Shown: in pieces, positions 17,572 to 25,681 of the stretch
Position numbering within the stretch: the stretch's first letter is position 1
How the letters are laid out: the number at the start of each line of letters is the position of its first letter
From: JAZIHH01 sp036678685
GTDB lineage: Bacteria > Bacillota > UBA4882 > UBA10575
Assembly: GCA_036678685.1 (NCBI GenBank)
Contig: JAZIHH010000010.1
Location: forward strand, 1-45,713
Length of the DNA stretch: 45,713 nt
Direction of reading: 5' to 3'
Position numbers and translations under genes: made by a program
Notes under the pieces: model-generated
Databases searched by the model: none
Told to the model about the DNA's origin: nothing
The model's input: only the letters and a program-made list of their open reading frames with translations

Positions 17572-17606
17572 AAAGAGGGGCTGTTGATTAACGATAGCCC
17601 CTCTTT
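17572..17606 (+). other. Hairpin between permease and kinase genes
   Basis: AAAGAGGGGCT and AGCCCCTCTTT form an 11-base perfect stem around a 13-base loop, ending just before the kinase ribosome site (AAAAAGGAG). The following T run is only three long, so it may partly terminate transcription or protect the upstream message. Confidence 0.6.
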
Positions 17607-17624
17607 CAAAAAGGAGATGAGCAA

Positions 17625-19139
17625 ATGACTTACCTTATTACCTTGGATGTTGGAACCTCCAGTACAAGAGCGTTCATCTATGACACCGGGGGGAATGTCC
17701 ATTTTACCTCCACCTATACCTACACTTCAATCTACACTCCCCCGAGCCAGGTCGAGCAAGATCCGGCCGATTGGCGAAAGGCCGCCATATTCACGTTAAA
17801 AGAGGCCGCCCGGTACGCCCAAAGCAAAGGACTCGCCATTACCGCCATTGCCGTCACTTCCCAGCGGGCCTCGGTCATACCGGTGGACGCCCGGGGTAAC
17901 CCCCTGCATAATGCCCTCATGTGGCAGGATAAACGTACTACCCAATTGTGTCAGGAGTTTACGGAAAAAATCAGTCCCGCCGAAATCTACAAAAGAACCG
18001 GTTTGCGGGCCAATCCCTATTTTTCCCTGCCGAAAATGCTCTGGTTCAAAGTGAAAACTCCTGACGTCTACCGGAAAACCGCCAAATTCCTGGGGGTTCA
18101 AGATTATGTAGTTTATTTGCTGACCGGGAAATTTATAACCGACTGGTCGCAAGCCGCCCGCACCATGCTCATGAATATTAAAACCTTCGAATGGGACCGG
18201 GAAATCTTGGATGTTTCCGGCCTCGACCGGCGGCTGCTTTGTGAGTTGTCTCCCCCGGGCACCATCGCCGGGACTTTGACCGCCGATTTTTCGCGCCTGG
18301 TTGGCCTCAAGGAAGGCACTCCGGTCATTATCTCCGGCGGCGACCAGCAAAACGCGGCCATTGCCCTCAATATACTGAAACCCGGCATAGCCGAGGCCAA
18401 TACCGGGACCGGTTCCTTTGTTATCGCCTATTCCGACCGGCCCGTCTTCGACGAAGAAAACCGGGTCCTGTGCAGCGCCTCCGCCATTCCGGGCAAATGG
18501 ATCATCGAAGCCGGGATCTTCAATACCGGTTCCATCTACAGGTGGTTCCGGGACCAGTTCTTTAACGGCCAACACACTTCGTACCAGGTGCTGAATGAGG
18601 AAGCAGCCCAGTCGCCCGTCGGCGCCAATGGCGTGCTGCTCCTCCCCCACTTTGAAGGAAGTGCGGCCCCATTCTGGAATCCATACGCCAAAGGCCTGTT
18701 TTTCAACCTTTCGCTCGGCACCAAAAGAGGGGATTTAATCCGGGCCATTCTCGAAGGAATCGCGTTGGAAATTGCGGAAAATATCTCCTTAATCGAAAAG
18801 ATTGCCGGCAAAATCGATCTTGTTAGCGTCGCCGGCGGGATGACCAGGTCCGATTTATTCAACACGATCCAGGCCAACGCCTTTGGGAAAACCGTCATCT
18901 CTTATCCCAACAGCGAGGCCACTTCCATCGGGGCGACGATTTCCGCCGCCGTCTCCTTGGGGGTCTACAACTCATATGAAGAGGCTTTCAGCCGCATGGT
19001 GAAAGACGGGCCCAAGAAGTATGAGCCCAACCCGGAAGACCGGGAAAAATATGAACAGATCAAAGCCCGCCGCCATCGCCTGTATAATGCTTTGGCGCAA
19101 GGCGGCGTCTATGAAGAATTCATGAAAACCTTGGCCTGA
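17625..19139 (+). CDS. FGGY-family carbohydrate kinase
   Basis: ATP-dependent sugar or sugar-acid kinase; 504 residues, full family length. The N-terminal FGGY domain starts LITLDVGTSSTRAFIYD, the phosphate-binding loop, then IAVTSQRASVIPVD and MWQDKRTT. The C-terminal domain has SGGDQQNAAIAL with the catalytic base Asp, NTGTGSFV, and the ATP-binding VAGGMTRSDLFN. The family includes gluconate, xylulose and glycerol kinases. The pairing with a GntP permease favours a sugar acid. It is the last gene of the operon, behind a hairpin that may lower its expression relative to the permease. Confidence 0.93.
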   Translation: MTYLITLDVGTSSTRAFIYDTGGNVHFTSTYTYTSIYTPPSQVEQDPADWRKAAIFTLKEAARYAQSKGLAITAIAVTSQRASVIPVDARGNPLHNALMWQDKRTTQLCQEFTEKISPAEIYKRTGLRANPYFSLPKMLWFKVKTPDVYRKTAKFLGVQDYVVYLLTGKFITDWSQAARTMLMNIKTFEWDREILDVSGLDRRLLCELSPPGTIAGTLTADFSRLVGLKEGTPVIISGGDQQNAAIALNILKPGIAEANTGTGSFVIAYSDRPVFDEENRVLCSASAIPGKWIIEAGIFNTGSIYRWFRDQFFNGQHTSYQVLNEEAAQSPVGANGVLLLPHFEGSAAPFWNPYAKGLFFNLSLGTKRGDLIRAILEGIALEIAENISLIEKIAGKIDLVSVAGGMTRSDLFNTIQANAFGKTVISYPNSEATSIGATISAAVSLGVYNSYEEAFSRMVKDGPKKYEPNPEDREKYEQIKARRHRLYNALAQGGVYEEFMKTLA

Positions 19140-19263
19140 TTATATAATTATTCCCCCTGTTTTGCACCTTGCCATTCCGGGAGTGCCGGCGGCTTCTTCT
19201 TGTCATGGCCAATGTCGGCCGGTACAAATATGGCTCCGGGGACGGCAGGGTCTATGGTACAAA

Positions 19264-19986
19264 CTACTCAAGGTCAAGGTTGGTATAGACATTCTGCACA
19301 TCATCATGCTCGTCCAGTTCTTCGATGAGTTTTAAGACCACTTCCTTGATCTCTTCGCTGACAGTCATGGTATTCTTGGGCAGATAAACGATTTCCGCAC
19401 TTTCGACCGGAACCCGTCCATTACAGTAATTGCGCACTGCTTCCAGATCTTCGGGCGCGGTGATCATCTCGTAACAGTCCTTTTCCGGGTAGACGTTTTC
19501 CGCCCCTGCTTCCATGGCCAATTCAAGCAATGTTTCTTCTTCCACCCCGTCGCTTTTCGGGATCACCAAAAGGCCCTTCAAGTCAAACATCCAGGCTACG
19601 CAGCCTGTTTCCCCCAGGTTTCCTCCGTGGCGCGAAAAAATATGCCGTATTTCACTGCCTGTACGGTTCCGGTTATCGGTTAATGTCTCCACCAGACAGG
19701 CCACTCCGCCGGGACCGTAACCCTCATAAAGAATACTTTCGTATTGCGCGCCTCCGGTTTCGCCCAGACCGCGCTTGATGGCCCGGTTAATATTGTCGGC
19801 CGGCATGTTTACTGCTTTTGCCCTGCTAATCGCCAGACGCAACCGGAAATTACTTTCCGGATCACCGCCTCCGGCCCGGACCGCGGTCATAATTTCCTTG
19901 GCCATTTTGGAAAAGATCTTGGCTTTCTGGGCGTCGGACTGCGCTTTACGGTGTTTAATATTGGACCATTTCGAATGACCGGCCAC
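19264..19986 (-). CDS. YebC/PmpR family protein
   Basis: A cytoplasmic protein of the YebC/TACO1 family, known as a transcription regulator in some bacteria and recently linked to translation of proline-rich stretches. Starting at the GTG at 19984-19986 gives 240 residues beginning AGHSKWSNIKHRKAQSDAQ after the initiator, the invariant start of the family, with AAGGGGG upstream. An open frame to 20073 has no such support. Family motifs include IFSKMAKEI, NMPADNINRAI, YEGYGPGGVA and TDNRNRTGSEIRH. It stands alone, convergent with the kinase operon. Nothing unusual was seen. Confidence 0.95.
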   Translation of the reverse strand: MAGHSKWSNIKHRKAQSDAQKAKIFSKMAKEIMTAVRAGGGDPESNFRLRLAISRAKAVNMPADNINRAIKRGLGETGGAQYESILYEGYGPGGVACLVETLTDNRNRTGSEIRHIFSRHGGNLGETGCVAWMFDLKGLLVIPKSDGVEEETLLELAMEAGAENVYPEKDCYEMITAPEDLEAVRNYCNGRVPVESAEIVYLPKNTMTVSEEIKEVVLKLIEELDEHDDVQNVYTNLDLE

Positions 19987-20237
19987 TGTAACTTCCCCCT
20001 TCTCTAATATAATAGTACCAGATTCAGCCCGCCTGGTCAATTTTCCCGGACGTAAGCCGCCAATCCGGGACAAAGCACGGTTATGGGTCGGAAAACCGGC
20101 CCGGTCGCCTCCAAGCCGTACAACGGGCGGGATAAATTCTCCCGCCTGTACCGGCTCTTTATAAAAGGGTTATGATTAGATATAATAATATGGACCACCG
20201 ATAACCGGAGGCAGTATTTGTCAACTGGAGGCATTAT

Positions 20238-20969
20238 TTGTCCATTATGACCGGGTATTATTACGACACCCACGTTCATACCAGTGAAAGCAGTCCCTGC
20301 GGCAAAGTAAATGGGCAACAAGTGGCCCGGCTTTATAAAGCCGCGGGCTACCATGGCATAGTCATTACCGACCATTATACACGGAATTTTTTCCGCGGGA
20401 AAGGGGATTGGGGCCAAAAAATCGATCGTTTCCTGGCGGGGTACCGGGCGGCCTGCCGGGAAGGCAAAAAAATCGGCCTGCATGTTTTTTTGGGCTTGGA
20501 ACTCGCCCTGACGGGACGGCATGAGGAATTTTTACTTTTCGGGGTCCGGGAAGACTTTCTCCGCAACTACCCGGAACTCTATAAACTCGAACTGAAAAGC
20601 CTGCTCCGGCTGGCAAGAAAGGAAAATATCCTGATCTACCAGGCACACCCCTTCCGGTTCGGTTCACCGGTTAATCCGTCGCTCCTTGACGGCATCGAAG
20701 TTTTTAACGGCAACCCCCGCCATGAATCCTACAACGAACAGGCCTATAAGTACGCAAAAAAACACCGGCTGAAAATGATTTCCGGGTCTGATTTCCACCA
20801 GAAGATGGATTTGGGAAGAGGGGGGATTATCACCCCCCGCAAGATCACGTCGCAAGAAGCATTGCTCCGCGTCTTGAACGAATCCGCTTTTACACTCATC
20901 CGTACTTCTGAACGACCGTTTTCCGCCGCCAGGGTCTTTACCCGCGTCTGCGGCAAGCTGTTGCGGTGA
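20238..20969 (+). CDS. PHP-domain metal-dependent phosphoesterase
   Basis: A 243-residue PHP protein, probably a nuclease or small-molecule phosphoesterase with two or three metal ions. The TTG at 20238 is preferred because GGAGG lies six bases upstream; the ATG at 20247 is further away. Metal-ligand motifs in order are DTHVHTSESS, VITDHY, the Glu in FLGLELAL, YQAHPFR and ISGSDFHQK. It shares the fold with the gene at 22431 but is divergent from it. The upstream region contains an imperfect tandem repeat that includes the ribosome site. The substrate is unknown. Confidence 0.85.
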   Translation: MSIMTGYYYDTHVHTSESSPCGKVNGQQVARLYKAAGYHGIVITDHYTRNFFRGKGDWGQKIDRFLAGYRAACREGKKIGLHVFLGLELALTGRHEEFLLFGVREDFLRNYPELYKLELKSLLRLARKENILIYQAHPFRFGSPVNPSLLDGIEVFNGNPRHESYNEQAYKYAKKHRLKMISGSDFHQKMDLGRGGIITPRKITSQEALLRVLNESAFTLIRTSERPFSAARVFTRVCGKLLR

Positions 20970-21367
20970 GGCCTTTTCCTTCGCCGTTGTTTTTTCCCTT
21001 TATCCGGCCAAGTGGCCGGCGGCTATAGAAAAATAAGCCGTAGGACCTGCGGCGTCTACGGGCGGGAGCGGCAGTGGCAGTCTTTGGATAATAATCGCCG
21101 CCGCCGGCCGGTAAAAAGATAAACCGCCTCTTCCTTGGTGATGATGCCCTGCCGCAACCATATACATATGCGCCACAGGTCCGGAGAAGGGTTTTTCCTC
21201 ATCTTCCTCCCCTTGCCTGGCAATCCCTGTTTTAAGCCTATGCCGTGCCCAACCGGGACACAAACCGGAAAAGAGCCCGGCACGGCATGGATTTTACACC
21301 TGCAGCCGGCCCTTTAGTATTCTCCCCGGCCGCGGCTTTTTATTCTTCTCCTTACTGCCCTTATCCC
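20970..21367. other. Gene-poor stretch with an inverted repeat
   Basis: About 400 GC-rich bases between the PHP gene and azlD. ATGCCGTGCC (21240-21249) and GGCACGGCAT (21279-21288) are exact reverse complements. No T run follows, so it is not a clear terminator. The only candidate reading frame is the weak one at 21056-21202. Confidence 0.5.
21056..21202 (-). CDS. Possible 48-residue protein, unknown
   Basis: An ATG at 21200-21202 has GGGGAGG immediately upstream, though with only about three bases of spacing. The frame reads MRKNPSPDLWRICIWLRQG, then IITKEEAVYLF and a basic tail ending CHCRSRP. The helical, charged middle could be genuine, but the short spacing and lack of a known relative make it doubtful. 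Confidence 0.2.
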   Translation of the reverse strand: MRKNPSPDLWRICIWLRQGIITKEEAVYLFTGRRRRLLSKDCHCRSRP

Positions 21368-21675
21368 TTATCCTCCCCCGCCCGCGAGGAGGAGAAAAAC
21401 CGTGATTACCGCCAACGCTACCGGCAGAATCAGCCCCCCTTGAACCAGGCGCAAACCGCAGCCACCGTAACCCCGGCCAGCGACAGGCCGGGATGACCGG
21501 GAACCGCCTCCGCAGCGCCGGGAATGATCAACGCGCCCAGCGCCGTATAGGGGATAAATGATAAGAACCGGCGCCAGAACGGGGGCAGCTTCCGGCCGGG
21601 CAGAACCAGGAAGGGCAAAAGGCGCGGGAAATATGTAACAAGCGCCATCCCGGCAATCAAAATCAGATTGGGCAT
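21368..21675 (-). pseudogene. azlD: AzlD-type branched-chain amino-acid export subunit, frameshifted
   Basis: Small membrane partner of AzlC in branched-chain amino-acid export. From the ATG at 21673-21675 (GGAGTGAAGG upstream) the frame gives PNLILIAGMALVTYFPRLLPF and PYTALGALIIPGAAEA, the family signature, then stops early at 21430 after 81 residues (AWFKGG). One extra G in the run of six (C6 at 21434-21439 on the plus strand) would continue as LILPVALAVITVFLLLAGG, a final membrane helix, giving about 102 residues, the normal family length. So the gene is either frameshifted in a homopolymer or misread there. It starts seven bases after azlC ends. Confidence 0.8.
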
Positions 21676-21682
21676 CTTTCCT

Positions 21683-22420
21683 TCACTCCTCTTCTCCTTT
21701 AAAAAAGCAGGCGCCGAGGGCGGCGGAGAAAACCATCGCCGCAATCAGGTTCCAGCCCGGGGAGAAGAATCCTCCCCAAGCCAAAAGGGTATGAAGTATT
21801 CCCGCGCCGGCCGCCAAAAACAGGGTGTGGCGGCTTTTTTTAAACCCGGGAACCAGGAGGGCGGCGAACATGGCATACAAGGCTATTCCCATGCTGTTTT
21901 GCAGGGCGGCGGGCAAGGTGGTTCCCAACAGATACCCGGCGACGGTGCCTCCCACCCAGCCACTGTAAGCCGTAAAGCCCAGAGAAAGCAGGAAAAGAGG
22001 GCCAAAGCTCTCTTCCCTGGTCGCCGCCACGGCAAAAGTTTCATCCGTAACGCCAAAGGCGGCCGGCAGGATTAACCAGGACCGTTTCGCCGGCAAACGC
22101 GCGGCCAAAGTGGCGCTCATCACCAGATGTCTGGAGTTCACCAGCAGCGTGGCGAGGATGATTTCGGCCGCCGCCATTTGCGCCTGGAGAAGGTTTAAAG
22201 CCATAAACTGGCTGGCCCCGGCGAAAACCAAAGCGGAAAAAAGAAAGCTTTCACGCAGGGAAATCCCCCCGGCCCGGGCCAGGACGCCGAAAGCAACGGC
22301 GGCGGGAAAATAGCCGATAAAAACAGGCACGCCGGCCAGAAATCCATCCCGTGCTCCAAGTTTTCCACCGGTTTCAGCCGCGGCCAATGCTCCGGTCTCC
22401 TTTTTACCTGCACCCGCCAT
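21683..22420 (-). CDS. azlC: AzlC-type branched-chain amino-acid exporter
   Basis: Large membrane subunit of a branched-chain amino-acid exporter. Starting at ATG 22420, behind AAGGGGTGAAG, gives about 245 residues; a longer reading into the upstream PHP gene is not supported. Motifs seen are GVPVFIGYFPAAVAFGVLA, LVFAGASQFMALNLL, LLVNSRHLVMSATLA and FGVTDETFAVA, all typical of AzlC, followed by three hydrophobic helices. It is followed by azlD and preceded by the PHP gene at ten bases, and so is the tail of the aromatic amino-acid operon. Export may relieve surplus amino acids. Confidence 0.93.
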   Translation of the reverse strand: MAGAGKKETGALAAAETGGKLGARDGFLAGVPVFIGYFPAAVAFGVLARAGGISLRESFLFSALVFAGASQFMALNLLQAQMAAAEIILATLLVNSRHLVMSATLAARLPAKRSWLILPAAFGVTDETFAVAATREESFGPLFLLSLGFTAYSGWVGGTVAGYLLGTTLPAALQNSMGIALYAMFAALLVPGFKKSRHTLFLAAGAGILHTLLAWGGFFSPGWNLIAAMVFSAALGACFFKGEEE

Positions 22421-22430
22421 TGCTGTTTCT

Positions 22431-23264
22431 TCACCCCTTGTAGCCAACGGCATAATCCGCCAGAAGCTCCTTGATGTATTTTTCTTCCACGGCCGCCGCC
22501 CCCGGCCGGGGCGGGTTTTCATTGGGCCAACCGTGGTAATCCGAACCGCCGGTCATGATTAAGCCATATTTCTCGGCCAACATCGTTAATTCCGCAACTA
22601 CCGGCGGGGGGTGGGCCGGGTAAAATACCTCGATCCCTTCGAGTCCCCCGTCCACCAGGTCCTCCAGCAGGGCCCGGTTGTTGTCCACCCTTCCCGGATG
22701 GGCCCAAACCGGACAACCGCCGGCTTGTCTGACCAGGCTGATAATCTCCAGGGTGGGGAATTCCCGGTGCGGCACATAGGCCACGCCCCCGGGGGATAAA
22801 AAATACCGGAAAGCGGCTTTTTCGGGATCTTCGCCAATGATTCCTTTTTCTTTCATTGCCCGGTAAATGTGCACCCGGCCCACAAACCTCCGGCCGGCAT
22901 ACGGAACAATTTCTTCCCAGGTCAATTCCACCCCGGCCTTCTGCAGGCACCGCAGGATCTTCCGGGCCCGCTCTTGTCTGCTCTCAACAATCTTTGTGAG
23001 CGTTGCCTTTAACAGCGGATGCTCCGGATCCACCCCGTACCCCAGAATATGGATTTCGTTCCCTTGGTGGCAGCTGGTAATCTCCACGCCCGGGATGGTA
23101 ATGAGGTTGCCCGCCCGGCTGAATTCTTCCCAGCCGTCGATGGAGTCGTGATCCGTGAGCGCCGCCCCGGCCAGGCCGTATTCTTCACATTTTGCCGCCA
23201 ATTCTTCAGGCGTCAGGAACCCGTCGGAATAGACCGAGTGCAGATGCAAGTCAAAAAGGTCCAT
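22431..23264 (-). CDS. PHP-domain phosphoesterase (RNase AM / nucleoside bisphosphatase type)
   Basis: A 277-residue protein of the PHP family related to E. coli YciV (RNase AM), which removes phosphates from 3',5'-nucleotides and short RNA. Metal ligands in order are DLHLHSVYSDG, ALTDHDSIDG, PGVEITS, the His in HILGYG, VWAHPGR and GGSDYHG. The middle insertion (about 100-165; RFVGRVHIYRAMKEKG) is characteristic of this subgroup. It starts 18 bases after aroA ends, inside the aro operon, with no obvious metabolic link to it. The residues needed for a trinuclear metal site appear intact. Confidence 0.9.
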   Translation of the reverse strand: MDLFDLHLHSVYSDGFLTPEELAAKCEEYGLAGAALTDHDSIDGWEEFSRAGNLITIPGVEITSCHQGNEIHILGYGVDPEHPLLKATLTKIVESRQERARKILRCLQKAGVELTWEEIVPYAGRRFVGRVHIYRAMKEKGIIGEDPEKAAFRYFLSPGGVAYVPHREFPTLEIISLVRQAGGCPVWAHPGRVDNNRALLEDLVDGGLEGIEVFYPAHPPPVVAELTMLAEKYGLIMTGGSDYHGWPNENPPRPGAAAVEEKYIKELLADYAVGYKG

Positions 23265-23282
23265 TTTTTCTGACCAACCACC

Positions 23283-24572
23283 TCAATCCAGCATTTTTAC
23301 TTCGGCGCCCAACGCGGCCAAGTCGGTGAAAAAATCAGGGTATGATTTTTTTACGTGTTCCGCGCCGCAAATCATCAAACCTTCCCTGGTCCGTAGGGCC
23401 AGGGCGGAGAAAGCCATTACCAGCCGGTGGTCCTGGTGGGCGTCAAGCACCGCCCCTCCCCTGTAGCCTTCGGGCCGGCCGGTGATCCAGAATTCTTCCC
23501 GTCCCTCCCGGACTTTGACGCCAACCTTCCGCAGTTCGCGGGCGAAATCACTGATCCGGTCCGATTCTTTCCACCGGAGGTTGCCCACCCCGTAAAACCT
23601 GGTGGTTCCCTCCGCCAGCGCGGCTACCACCGCCATGGACAAGACGGCATCAATCGCTTTTTCGCCGCAAAAATCAACGGCCGTAAGCGGCGCCCCGCCG
23701 CAAATTTCAAGCCCGCGCCCGGTTTCCTGTAAAGAAGCGCCCATCTTTTTTAAATGCGGCACCACCGCTTTTTCTCCCTGTTGGTCCCCGGGTGCAAGGT
23801 TGGTGATGAGGACCTGCGAAGGAACGAGCGCCGCCCCCGGCCCCCCCCCCCCCCCCGCCGGGTAATCCCCGGGCACCCGGTACACGCCGGGAACATAATC
23901 TCCTCCCGGCACCCGGAAAATCAACTGCTCCCAATCGGCTTCCGTGGCGATTCCCCCCTCGGCCATCACCTGCAAGGTGGTGGCCAGGGGCGGGCGCGAA
24001 CAAAGCCCGTTGGTAATCCGGACCGTCAACCCCCCCAAAAGGGGGGCCACAAAAAGGAGCGCGGTGGCATATTGGGAGCTTACCCTTCCGGAAACCGCCA
24101 CCTCCCGGCGGAGCAGCGGCCCGGCGCCCCGGACGGTGATCGGCAGCCGTCCATTGTTATCCTCCACCTCCGCGCCCAGGGCCCGCAAGGCCGCTAGCAG
24201 GTCATCCTGGGGCCTTTTCCCCAACGAGGCGGGGTAGGAAGTGACGTAAGTAACCTCCGGCAGCAACAGGCCGAGGGCGAGAAGGAGGCGAAGAATAAGC
24301 CCGCCGTTGCCCGGATTCAGTTCTTTTACCGCCCGGGGGGTCCGCCCAAAACCCTTAATCACCAAACCTTCTTTATCCTCTCTGATGACCGCGCCCAAAG
24401 CGCGGCAGCAGGCCTGCAAGGCCAGGGCGTCGTCATTGGCGGCCGGACCCAACACCCAGCTCTCGCCCGGGGTGAGGGCGGACAGCCAAATATAGCGGCT
24501 GGTGTAATTCTTGGAAGGCGGCGCGGCGACAGTCCCCTTAAGAAAAGCCGCCGGCCGGACCAGCACCTTCAT
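23283..24572 (-). CDS. aroA: 5-enolpyruvylshikimate-3-phosphate synthase (EPSPS), with unusual motifs
   Basis: Sixth step of the shikimate pathway, joining shikimate 3-phosphate and phosphoenolpyruvate; cytoplasmic. It has 429 residues and its start overlaps the tyrA stop (ATGA). Residues recognised by comparison with E. coli: Lys21 in PPSKNYTSR, Arg in GKRPQDD, SSQ in GRVSSQYA, KESDR, DAHQDHR and the final VKKSYPDFF. Two things are odd. The phosphoenolpyruvate loop reads NPGNGGLILRL, where E. coli has NAGTAMRP. A run of 16 C in the DNA replaces the conserved small/aromatic stretch after GDY with PAGGGGGPG. Catalytic residues remain. The enzyme is probably functional if the run is real, but that segment should be re-sequenced. 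Confidence 0.9.
   Translation of the reverse strand: MKVLVRPAAFLKGTVAAPPSKNYTSRYIWLSALTPGESWVLGPAANDDALALQACCRALGAVIREDKEGLVIKGFGRTPRAVKELNPGNGGLILRLLLALGLLLPEVTYVTSYPASLGKRPQDDLLAALRALGAEVEDNNGRLPITVRGAGPLLRREVAVSGRVSSQYATALLFVAPLLGGLTVRITNGLCSRPPLATTLQVMAEGGIATEADWEQLIFRVPGGDYVPGVYRVPGDYPAGGGGGPGAALVPSQVLITNLAPGDQQGEKAVVPHLKKMGASLQETGRGLEICGGAPLTAVDFCGEKAIDAVLSMAVVAALAEGTTRFYGVGNLRWKESDRISDFARELRKVGVKVREGREEFWITGRPEGYRGGAVLDAHQDHRLVMAFSALALRTREGLMICGAEHVKKSYPDFFTDLAALGAEVKMLD
23841..23856 (+). repeat. Run of 16 C inside aroA
   Basis: The longest homopolymer seen in the window. On the coding strand it is a G16 tract encoding five glycines within the EPSP synthase frame. Such runs are prone to slippage and to sequencing error. 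Confidence 0.9.
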
Positions 24573-25681
24573 TTTTGATCTCCCCTTACCTGAACCTGAA
24601 AACCTTCCGCCCGGAGAATGGCCGCCGCCTGCTCCAGAGCCGGGGCATCCTCGAAAGCCAGGCGCAGGGTGCCCCCCTCCCCCTCCCGGATCCGGAGGAT
24701 CTCGATGTCCTTAATATTCAACTCCACGGCAGCAAGCAAACTGACGACGCCGGCAATTGCCCCGGGACGGTCCTCGATCACCACTACCAGCTCGTGGAGG
24801 AGGGTGAGAAAACCCTTGTTTTTAACCGGTAATTTCTCCCTGGCCGTCTGCGCCGCTCCCAGCCGGTTCTCCAGAAGCGCACCCTGATCGGCGGCCAGTT
24901 CCCGCCGGAAGGCGTCCAACTCTTCCAGGAAGAGTTCCAAAACCTGCAGCAACGGACGGCGGTTGGACCGGAAAATCTCCCGCCACAACACGGGAGACCC
25001 CAGCGCAATACGGGTGGAATCACGAAACCCTCCGGCGGCCAAAGCCATCGTCCCGGGATGGTCTTCTTCCACCCGTGAGGCGGTGTTGACCAGGGCGGCG
25101 GCGGCCAGGTGCGGCAGATGACTGACTGCCGCCACCATCAAGTCATGCTCGGCCGGGCGCAAAAAATAGGGGAGCCCGCCGACCGCCCGGACCATGGCGA
25201 CCAGGCATTCTATTACTTCCGGCGGGATGTCTTCTCCCGGCGTCAACAGGTAAACGGCATTTTCAAAAAGAAAGGGGTCGGCGGCGGTGATCCCGGACCG
25301 TTCCATCCCCGCCATAGGATGGCCCCCTACATAATAGGCTCCCGGCGGCAACAGCGGCGGGATGATCTCCGCCAGGCGGGCCTTGGTGGCGGCCACGTCA
25401 GTAAGGATGGCGCCGTTTTTTAAGTGCGGCGCAATTACCGCCGTCACTTCCGGGATCCTCTCCACCGGCACGGCCAGGATGACCAGATCGGCGCCTGCCG
25501 CCGCGGCAGGGAGATCCGGCGCCAGCTCGTGAACGGCCCGGCGGGCGAGCGCCTCCCGCCCCGCTTCCGGCGCCAGATCATAACCGCGGATCCGGCCGGC
25601 AAACCCGGACCGGTAGAGGCTCATCCCCATGGAACCACCGATCAATCCCAACCCGATGATACTGACTTGCGGCAGGCTCAT
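24569..25681 (-). CDS. tyrA: Prephenate dehydrogenase with C-terminal ACT domain
   Basis: Oxidative decarboxylation of prephenate to 4-hydroxyphenylpyruvate, the step committed to tyrosine. It has 370 residues. The NAD-binding domain opens SIIGLGLIGGSMGMSLYRSG. Catalytic segments are GGHPMAGMERSG, SHLPHLAAAAL and GGFRDSTRIA. The C-terminal part, from about 295 (ELVVVIEDRPGAIAGV), is an ACT domain and suggests feedback control by tyrosine. It overlaps aroF and aroA by four bases at either end (ATGA), so it is translationally coupled. Nothing is missing. Confidence 0.95.
   Translation of the reverse strand: MSLPQVSIIGLGLIGGSMGMSLYRSGFAGRIRGYDLAPEAGREALARRAVHELAPDLPAAAAGADLVILAVPVERIPEVTAVIAPHLKNGAILTDVAATKARLAEIIPPLLPPGAYYVGGHPMAGMERSGITAADPFLFENAVYLLTPGEDIPPEVIECLVAMVRAVGGLPYFLRPAEHDLMVAAVSHLPHLAAAALVNTASRVEEDHPGTMALAAGGFRDSTRIALGSPVLWREIFRSNRRPLLQVLELFLEELDAFRRELAADQGALLENRLGAAQTAREKLPVKNKGFLTLLHELVVVIEDRPGAIAGVVSLLAAVELNIKDIEILRIREGEGGTLRLAFEDAPALEQAAAILRAEGFQVQVRGDQK

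Noticed and set aside
19140..19263. Terminator after the kinase gene
   Set aside because: No stem with a T run could be found by eye in this gap.
20211..20246. Tandem GGAGGCA(G/T)TATTTGTC copies before the PHP gene
   Set aside because: Only two imperfect copies, one of which is the ribosome site; too little to call a separate element.
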